NCBI GenBank assembly: GCA_002702065.1
Contig: NZXX01000002.1
Location: 434,001-498,000, forward strand
From: Anaerolineaceae bacterium
GTDB lineage: Bacteria; Chloroflexota; Anaerolineae; Aggregatilineales; Phototrophicaceae
DNA length: 64,000 nucleotides
Reading direction: 5' to 3'
The translations under genes and the position numbers were made by a program. Position 1 is the stretch's first letter. Each line of letters opens with the position of its first letter. Under the pieces are notes generated by a model that worked only from the letters and a program-made list of their open reading frames with translations, did not search any database and was not told the DNA's origin. This document shows, piece after piece, positions 1 to 5,419 of the stretch.

Positions 1-103
1 TCAACGGCGGCGATAAATACTGGGCCGCCTGCGTATCATCGACGGGCTGCGAAAACGCGAACAGGGCACGCAGGCCCTGTCGGATACGATAAACAGCGGT
101 CAT
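1..103 (-). CDS. Unidentified protein, N-terminal fragment cut by the window edge
   Basis: An open frame reads leftward from an ATG at 103-101 and is still open at the window edge, giving 34 residues that start MTAVYRIRQGLRALFAFSQP. The ATG lies only 2 bases after the TGA of the upstream M50 peptidase gene (106-108), so the two are almost certainly cotranscribed and probably translationally coupled. There is too little sequence to assign a family. The start is supported by the tight spacing and the continuous frame; everything else is unknown. Confidence 0.55.
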   Translation of the reverse strand, partial: MTAVYRIRQGLRALFAFSQPVDDTQAAQYLSPPL

Positions 104-105
104 GT

Positions 106-780
106 TCAGCCAAGCAGAAGGCGTGTCAGGGCGTTGGCTGGTGCGCCGATGAGCAAACCAAAGGCGTTGAAGATGCCGGTAAAGCTGAGCAGGATCATGC
201 CCAGGAAGGCAAACTGACTGTACTGCCGCCAGCGGTCGCTGCCCCACAGACGCGCCATTTCGGGTGGCAGCAGCGCATACACGATATGCCAGCCATCCAG
301 CGGGAAAAAGGGCAGCAGGTTGAACAGGAACAGCAGCACATTGAAGAAGATGAGCGTGTAGATGATCTGCCCGATTAGTGTCAGGCTGAAACCGCCGAAC
401 AGGATCGAGTCCGGCAGCAGCTGGAACAAAATGCCGCTGACAATCGCCAGCGCCAGGTTCGAAAATGGCCCGGCAGCCACCGCCGCCAGAAAGCCCCAGC
501 GCGGGTTGCGCATCCGGTGTGCAGCGATGGGCGCAGAACCGAGGATGCCGAAGCCAATGAGGGCAAACATCAGCCAGCCAAACCAGTTGATGTGGACCAG
601 AGGATTGAGCGTGAGCCGACCCTGCTGGGCCGGAACCCAGTCGCCCATCAGATGGCCGACGTAATTATGGGCGAATTCGTGGATCGTCATGCCGATGCCA
701 ACAGCCAGCAGCACACTGATCAGACCTTCAAGGGTGGGGTTGCCAAAAAGCAGCAAGGAACGACTCCATTTCTTATCCAT
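106..780 (-). CDS. Site-2-protease-like M50 family metallopeptidase
   Basis: Polytopic membrane protein of about 224 residues. A zinc-binding HEFAH motif (HExxH) sits in the first membrane segment, and a second conserved motif, NLLPFFPLDG, carries the Asp that completes the zinc site in site-2 proteases. About five hydrophobic segments are visible. This matches the compact group of M50 peptidases that have no PDZ domain. Such enzymes cleave substrates inside the membrane; no substrate can be inferred here. I chose the ATG at 780; a GTG at 789 in the same frame is possible, and neither has a clear ribosome binding site. It is followed after 2 bases by another gene running off the window. Confidence 0.85.
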   Translation of the reverse strand: MDKKWSRSLLLFGNPTLEGLISVLLAVGIGMTIHEFAHNYVGHLMGDWVPAQQGRLTLNPLVHINWFGWLMFALIGFGILGSAPIAAHRMRNPRWGFLAAVAAGPFSNLALAIVSGILFQLLPDSILFGGFSLTLIGQIIYTLIFFNVLLFLFNLLPFFPLDGWHIVYALLPPEMARLWGSDRWRQYSQFAFLGMILLSFTGIFNAFGLLIGAPANALTRLLLG

Positions 781-919
781 AAGGGACACGGACAGACGTT
801 AAACGGAGTATAACATGGGACGCATAAGCGTGTTATACACTCTACATGAGTACAGCATGAATTCGGCGCAGGGTATCGTGTCAGGTTAAGATAAGGTAAA
901 ATTAGCGTTGTCGAGGCAA

Positions 920-1129
920 ATGATGCAGGAAATCAGGACAGGCGATCGCGTGCAGATGCGCAAAAAGCACCCCTGCGGCAGCGACGTTTGGGTCATTTAT
1001 CGGGTCGGCGCCGATATCGGGATGCGGTGTACCGGTTGCGACCGGCGTGTCTTGTTGGCTCGTCCTGTGTTTAATAAGCAGTTGAAACAGATTCTAGGCC
1101 ACGACGAAATGAACGGAGGCGAGACTTGA
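920..1129 (+). CDS. DUF951 family small protein
   Basis: Short protein (about 69 residues) with the DUF951 pattern: a GDRVQMRKKHPCG stretch, then WxxxRVGADIGMRCTGCDRRVLL. The three cysteines (one HPCG, a CTGC pair) look like a partial metal-binding site. The family is widespread in Firmicutes and Chloroflexota and has no established function. An in-frame TTG at 908 and ATGs at 920 and 923 are possible starts; the GAGG at 913-916 favours 923 or 920. The TGA stop overlaps the TTG start of the following glycosyltransferase (TTGA), so the two form a coupled operon. Confidence 0.85.
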   Translation: MMQEIRTGDRVQMRKKHPCGSDVWVIYRVGADIGMRCTGCDRRVLLARPVFNKQLKQILGHDEMNGGET

Positions 1130-2337
1130 AAAAACGGGTCTTGATATTGATGTCAGATACCGGTGGCGGGCATCGTGCCGCAGCCGAAGCCATCCGCGAT
1201 GCGCTCTATATGGAGCAGGGTGAACAGAAGGTCGCGGTGGATATGGTTGATGTCTTCCGTGAATATTCGCCCGTGCCGCTGAAATACGCGCCGGAACTGT
1301 ACCCCCGCTGGATCAACCGCAGCAAAAAATCGTGGGAAGCGGGCTACAAGATATCGAACACGCCTCAAAATGCCCAGATTGTTTCCACCACCATTTACCA
1401 TACCATTCAGAGCGGCCTCAAGCGCATGTTCCGCGAACATCCGTCGGACGTCATTGTGTGCGTGCATTCGCTGGTGACGCGCCCCGCCATGAAAGCGCTG
1501 ATGAGCAGGTCGCATCGCCCGCCGTTTGTGGTCGTCGTGACGGATCTGGTCTCGACGCATCACCTGTGGTACGAAAAACGCGTGGAGCGCTGCCTGGTGC
1601 CCACACTGCCAGCTTATGATCGCGGTCTTGAATCGGGCCTTGTGCCGGATCAGATGCGGATTACCGGCCTGCCTGTGCATCCGAATTTTGTCCGCGGCCT
1701 CACCAAACAGGCCGACGCCCGCGCGCAGCTCGGCTGGGACCAGAACCTGCCGGCGATCCTGCTGGTGGGCGGTGGTGACGGCATGGGCCCGGTCTACCGG
1801 ACAGCCCGCGCGATCAACGAACGCCGCCTCAACTGCCAGTTAATCATTATTGCTGGCCGCAACAATACCCTGCGCAAGCAGTTGGAAACCAGCAGCTGGA
1901 ACCAGCCCACGACCGTGTATGGTTTCCGCACGGATATGCCCGCGATTCTGGCGGCGACGGATGTCGTCGTGACCAAGGCCGGGCCAGCCACCATCACGGA
2001 AGCCTGTATCGCCGGTGTGCCGATGATCCTGTACGATGCCATTCCGGGGCAGGAAACCGGCAACGTCGAATTTATCGTCTCCAACCGCATTGGCGTCTTT
2101 GCCCCCACCCCCCAGCAAATTGGTGATACGCTCGCCCGCTGGATGCAGGAAGGGCCGAACAGCCTGCGCCTGCGCTCCGAACGGGCACGCGCGCTCAGCC
2201 ACCCGAACGCGGTCTTTGATATTGCCGACGAGGTGTGGCGCTACGCCCAGCAAAAGCCCATCGATACCGACCGCCTCTCCCTGTGGAAAGGTGTGGTGCG
2301 GGCCAGACGGGCGATCAACAATCAGCTCGATTTGTAG
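1126..2337 (+). CDS. Processive diacylglycerol/MGDG-synthase-type glycosyltransferase (GT28)
   Basis: A 403-residue GT-B glycosyltransferase of the MGDG synthase/UgtP group. The N-terminal lipid-acceptor domain opens with LILMSDTGGGHRAAAEAI, the classic GGGHxxAA signature. The C-terminal donor domain has LLVGGGDGMGP and KAGPATITEACIAGVPMILYDAIPGQE, where the GPxTxxEA motif binds the UDP-sugar. The family adds galactose or glucose to diacylglycerol at the membrane, making glycolipids. Start is TTG at 1126, overlapping the DUF951 stop, with GGAGG at 1115-1119 as ribosome binding site. The exact sugar cannot be told from sequence. Confidence 0.88.
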   Translation: MKKRVLILMSDTGGGHRAAAEAIRDALYMEQGEQKVAVDMVDVFREYSPVPLKYAPELYPRWINRSKKSWEAGYKISNTPQNAQIVSTTIYHTIQSGLKRMFREHPSDVIVCVHSLVTRPAMKALMSRSHRPPFVVVVTDLVSTHHLWYEKRVERCLVPTLPAYDRGLESGLVPDQMRITGLPVHPNFVRGLTKQADARAQLGWDQNLPAILLVGGGDGMGPVYRTARAINERRLNCQLIIIAGRNNTLRKQLETSSWNQPTTVYGFRTDMPAILAATDVVVTKAGPATITEACIAGVPMILYDAIPGQETGNVEFIVSNRIGVFAPTPQQIGDTLARWMQEGPNSLRLRSERARALSHPNAVFDIADEVWRYAQQKPIDTDRLSLWKGVVRARRAINNQLDL

Positions 2338-2361
2338 CAGCCTGAAGCCGGAGGAGCAGCG

Positions 2362-2778
2362 GTGGAAGTGCTTGGCCTTGACCCGGCGGTGGTACAACAA
2401 CAGGCCATTGTTGCGATCAGTATCACATTAATCCTGTTTTTCCTGGCGTCGCCGCTGGTAGGCTGGCTGGTTTACCGGGGGTCCCGGCGGTTGCTGCCGG
2501 AGCAGGATACCTTTGCGCTGCTGGCGGCTGCATTTGTGATTTTCGCCCTGACTTTTGCCATCACACTTGGCCTATGCCTTCGCTTCTTACCGACCATGCT
2601 CCCGCTGGCCGGTTTCGTCATCAGCCTGATTATCGCACTGGTGGTGACACTGGTCGCCGCCATCATCATTCACCAGGTCGTGAAACGCGGTGCCGTCCGC
2701 ATCGACCCCCAGCAATCCACCTTTGGTGTGTGGGGTGAGGATGACCGAAAACGCCCCAAAAACCTGCGCCATCGCTAG
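2362..2778 (+). CDS. Small membrane protein of unknown function
   Basis: A 138-residue protein with an N-terminal hydrophobic helix (about 15-38) and two or three closely packed helices (about 50-105), ending in a charged tail rich in Arg and Lys. I recognise no domain. Start is GTG at 2362 behind GGAGGAGC (2350-2357). It lies 24 bases after the glycosyltransferase on the same strand, which suggests the last gene of the DUF951-glycosyltransferase operon and a possible envelope role. That role is inference from position only. Confidence 0.7.
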   Translation: MEVLGLDPAVVQQQAIVAISITLILFFLASPLVGWLVYRGSRRLLPEQDTFALLAAAFVIFALTFAITLGLCLRFLPTMLPLAGFVISLIIALVVTLVAAIIIHQVVKRGAVRIDPQQSTFGVWGEDDRKRPKNLRHR

Positions 2779-2784
2779 ACCCAC

Positions 2785-2814
2785 TTGACACACAAATCCT
2801 CTTCATGCTATCTT
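2785..2814 (+). promoter_or_regulatory. Promoter for the ArsR-type regulator
   Basis: TTGACA at 2785-2790 and TATCTT at 2809-2814, separated by 18 bases. A perfect TATAAT also occurs at 2814-2819 but its spacing (23) from this -35 is too long, so the exact -10 is uncertain. The site lies directly upstream of a palindrome and the regulator gene. Confidence 0.55.
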
Positions 2815-2823
2815 ATAATCAAA

Positions 2824-2843
2824 TTACCCGCTTAAGTGGGTAA
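2824..2843. promoter_or_regulatory. Palindromic operator candidate
   Basis: TTACCCGCTTAAGTGGGTAA is a 20-base inverted repeat with a single mismatched pair (TTACCC / GGGTAA arms, CTTAAG core). It lies between the promoter and the ribosome binding site (AAAGGAG, 2851-2857) of a gene that encodes a winged-helix regulator, where a repressor would block transcription. Autoregulation is inferred from position. Confidence 0.6.
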
Positions 2844-2863
2844 ATGACATAAAGGAGTATTTC

Positions 2864-3979
2864 TTGGTTGACCAGCGGCTAATCCTTGCCCCACAAACTG
2901 TCAAAGTTTCCTTTGCAGTCGAGCCTGTGCTCATCGCCACCGACACCCTGCTGCTGCTCAGCAGTTTCGATAATCAATCTGGCTTTCCGGACTGGGTGAC
3001 CCGGACGCGCGAGAATCTGCCGCCGGAACGCAAGCACCTGCACGAACTGCTTGTTAACGGTATGAAAATTCTCGATCATGAGCCCCAGTGGCAGAGTTTT
3101 CCGGAATACATCGACTATCTGGCAGCGCTCGACCCGGAAGCGCTGCGCGATAAATCCATCGAGTGGATGTGTACACCGGAAAAAGTCGAGTCGATGGGCA
3201 TCGAGCCGCTGGAAAAAGAAAAGCTGCTGGGCGACCTGGATGTTTTTCTGAACTTTCATCAGGGTGTTCATGCCTATTATCAACGCGAGTATGGCAAGGA
3301 CCACGACGAATATGTGGATGTGCCGCTGCTGACGGAAATCCACGCCCTCTACAATGACCCGCAGCGGTTGCAGAACATGGCTGTCGAGCATCTCCGCTAT
3401 ATGTGGGACGATGTTCTGGAACCGGAATGGCGGCGGACTCTGCCCATGCTGGAGGAATCCGTTCGGGCGTTCCAACAGCTCGATTACAGCAGCCTGTCCG
3501 CGCTGGATGCCATTCGCGTCGTCACCGGGCGCGACCTGACCGGCATGTGGGCGGACAAACTGAGCGCTATTCGCGAGCTGGTGTTTGTGCCATCAGCGCA
3601 CATTGGCCCTTACGTTCGCCTGTTCGATGTGGCGGACCAGACCGTGGGCTACCTGATGTTTGGTGCGCGCCTGCCAGCCGGGGCGCGCACCTATTCACCC
3701 GCACTCAGCCGGTCAGAACTGCTCGTGCGTCTGAGCGCGCTGGCGGATGACACACGGTTGCAAATCCTGGAACTGCTGGCCCAGCACGAAGAATTGTGCG
3801 CGCAGGACATTATCACCATGCTCGATCTCAGCCAGTCGAGCGCATCGCGGCACCTGCGCCAGTTGACCGCCACCGGCTATCTGATCGAACAGCGGCGCGA
3901 TGTCGCCAAATGTTACCGCATGAATCTGGACCGGGTTGAGGACACGCTGCAAGCCTTGCAGCGCTTCCTGACGACGTAA
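2864..3979 (+). CDS. ArsR-type winged-helix regulator with large N-terminal domain
   Basis: A 371-residue protein. The last 90 or so residues are an ArsR-like winged helix: LSALADDTRLQILELL, then a recognition helix in MLDLSQSSASRHLRQL, and a beta wing. The N-terminal 280 residues resemble the uncharacterised domain fused to ArsR-type HTHs in many Actinobacteria and Chloroflexota (DUF5937-like); no cysteine-based metal site is visible in the HTH. Start is TTG at 2864 with AAAGGAG six bases before it. It has its own promoter and palindrome (2785-2843). Three small envelope proteins follow on the same strand and may be targets. The ligand is unknown. Confidence 0.82.
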   Translation: MVDQRLILAPQTVKVSFAVEPVLIATDTLLLLSSFDNQSGFPDWVTRTRENLPPERKHLHELLVNGMKILDHEPQWQSFPEYIDYLAALDPEALRDKSIEWMCTPEKVESMGIEPLEKEKLLGDLDVFLNFHQGVHAYYQREYGKDHDEYVDVPLLTEIHALYNDPQRLQNMAVEHLRYMWDDVLEPEWRRTLPMLEESVRAFQQLDYSSLSALDAIRVVTGRDLTGMWADKLSAIRELVFVPSAHIGPYVRLFDVADQTVGYLMFGARLPAGARTYSPALSRSELLVRLSALADDTRLQILELLAQHEELCAQDIITMLDLSQSSASRHLRQLTATGYLIEQRRDVAKCYRMNLDRVEDTLQALQRFLTT

Positions 3980-4047
3980 ACTCAGTTTTTTCGAATCGAA
4001 TTTAATCCGCTAACCGCCAGGAATATTCGAGTGGGGGTAGTTTCATC

Positions 4048-4296
4048 ATGCATAGTGAATGGCACGCACGGAACCACGCCAACCATCAGCAGCGCACGTT
4101 AATGGCCGAAGCGCAGCAGAATCAACTGGCGGCGCAGGCATGTAACCGGCCCCAGGTGATCCGCATTTATGGCCGGGCCATGTACCGGGTCGGTGTCTGG
4201 CTGAGTGTACGCGGTGCCCGCTTGCAGCAGCGCTATCGCCAGATCGCTGCCGAGAGTATGCCGCTGGAACCCAGAGTGTTGAACGACCCGTTTTGA
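4048..4296 (+). CDS. Small protein of unknown function, paralogue of the next gene
   Basis: An 82-residue basic protein with a Gln/His/Asn-rich first half and a conserved-looking C-terminal helix, YRVGVWLSVRGARLQQRYRQ. A similar helix (GGWLVRVGSELIVRYG) is in the protein at 4408-4647, so the two appear related. ATG at 4048 follows GGGGGTAG at about 4032-4039. No domain is recognised. The short amphipathic helix could bind a membrane or a protein partner, but that is a guess. Confidence 0.6.
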   Translation: MHSEWHARNHANHQQRTLMAEAQQNQLAAQACNRPQVIRIYGRAMYRVGVWLSVRGARLQQRYRQIAAESMPLEPRVLNDPF

Positions 4297-4407
4297 GGCT
4301 GACATTTGTCACGTTTCCGCCCCGCTGAATGTCACTTCTGGCGCGGGCGGACCTGTGCGACGATAAGGATGAAGGTAGAAGGCATCGTATCTCGAAGGAG
4401 GTTTGCG

Positions 4408-4647
4408 ATGTTTGATCACTTCGATGTGCTGTGGGGCCTTAGTCGTCTGCGTAGTCAGGAACTTCTGGAAGAAGCCGACAAGTATCGACAATTTCAGGCT
4501 GTCCGCGTCACATCGGACCAGCGTCCACACCGGTTTAGGGCGTTTCTGTGCCGGTTGGGCGGCTGGCTGGTGCGGGTCGGCAGCGAGTTGATCGTACGTT
4601 ATGGCCCGGCGGAAACCCCGGCCAGCCCGCGTAAACGACTGGCCTGA
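4408..4647 (+). CDS. Small protein of unknown function, paralogue of the previous gene
   Basis: A 79-residue protein starting MFDHFDVLWGLSRLRSQELL. I chose the ATG at 4408 because AAGGAGGT (4395-4402) sits 5 bases upstream; the frame is open further back but without a start signal. The C-terminal RLGGWLVRVGSELIVRYG helix matches that of the 82-residue protein just upstream. Function unknown. The two small genes are separated by 111 bases with no recognisable signal other than this ribosome binding site. Confidence 0.65.
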   Translation: MFDHFDVLWGLSRLRSQELLEEADKYRQFQAVRVTSDQRPHRFRAFLCRLGGWLVRVGSELIVRYGPAETPASPRKRLA

Positions 4648-4734
4648 TGATATTCATCACGTTTCAGGCCGTACAAACGCCACTTCCTGCCCGGCACAAT
4701 AACACCGACAATGAGAGTGAACAGGAGGTGTGTG

Positions 4735-5256
4735 ATGACCACAAAGACGGTTAAGCGACCTTCGAACCCCTCATCCAGCCAGATGCAGTTGTTGGCCGGG
4801 GTGGGCTTCATCCTCACGGGCCTGTTTGTTATGGTCGGCCACACGACTGGTGCGGTGCGGCTGCTGGGGCTGGTTTTTTTGCTGGGCCTTGGCCTCATCT
4901 TCCTGTTGTGGGGGGTGATTGCCAGAGACAGTGGGCCGATGATCCCCGGCGCGTTGTTGACCGGGGTCACAACGGGAACATTGCTGACGCAGGAAGTCTA
5001 TGGCCTGCGCAGCCTCGAAACGGCAGGCGTTCATGCGCTGTCGATTGCGGGTGGGTTCCTGTTGATCACACTGCTGACCGGGTTGTTTGCCGGGCAGGCG
5101 CTGTGGTGGCCGTTGATACCGGCAGTTATTCTGTTTTTGGGCGGTCTGAATCTGCTGCTGAAGGACATTGTGCTTCTGAATGTGGGTGATTTCTGGCCGC
5201 TGGCACTGATCGTTGCAGGCGCGTATCTGATCCTGCGCTTCCGGCGATCTTCCTGA
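4735..5256 (+). CDS. Polytopic membrane protein, LiaI/LiaF-like transmembrane domain
   Basis: About 173 residues with five or six hydrophobic helices after a short polar N-terminus. The C-terminal part, FWPLALIVAGAYLILRFRR, is typical of the LiaI/LiaF and DUF5668 group found next to envelope-stress systems. Start is ATG at 4735, seven bases after CAGGAGGT (4721-4728); an upstream in-frame ATG at 4711 lacks a ribosome binding site. It is the third small gene after the ArsR-type regulator and is closed by an intrinsic terminator. A stress-sensing role is inference from the family. Confidence 0.7.
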   Translation: MTTKTVKRPSNPSSSQMQLLAGVGFILTGLFVMVGHTTGAVRLLGLVFLLGLGLIFLLWGVIARDSGPMIPGALLTGVTTGTLLTQEVYGLRSLETAGVHALSIAGGFLLITLLTGLFAGQALWWPLIPAVILFLGGLNLLLKDIVLLNVGDFWPLALIVAGAYLILRFRRSS

Positions 5257-5326
5257 CACGGTAAGTACCTGTCTGGTTTTGCCATTACCAGATAGTGCGT
5301 ACTTTACTATATTTCTCCTCCCGATT

Positions 5327-5362
5327 GAGCGCCGGGTCCACGTGATCCGGCGCTGCTCTTTT
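5327..5362 (+). terminator. Rho-independent terminator
   Basis: GAGCGCCGG (5327-5335) pairs with CCGGCGCTGCTC (5347-5358) around a short loop and is followed by TTTT. It closes the cluster of small membrane-associated genes. Confidence 0.8.
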
Positions 5363-5363
5363 G

Positions 5364-5392
5364 TTGTGTGCCTTTGACAGTTACGGCATAAT
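5364..5392 (+). promoter_or_regulatory. Promoter candidate for the TIR-STAND gene
   Basis: TTGTGT (5364-5369), 17 bases, CATAAT (5387-5392). A perfect TTGACA at 5374-5379 is also present but has only TTATAC at 23-base spacing downstream. The gene starts at 5420 with AGGAG at 5409-5413. Confidence 0.4.
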
Positions 5393-5419
5393 GAGTGTGT
5401 CCTTATACAGGAGTGAACC

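Noticed and set aside
2814..2819. Perfect TATAAT as the -10 of the ArsR-type gene with TTGACA at 2785
   Set aside because: The spacing of 23 bases is too long for the standard promoter; a less perfect -10 at 2809-2814 with 18-base spacing is preferred, though the exact site stays open.
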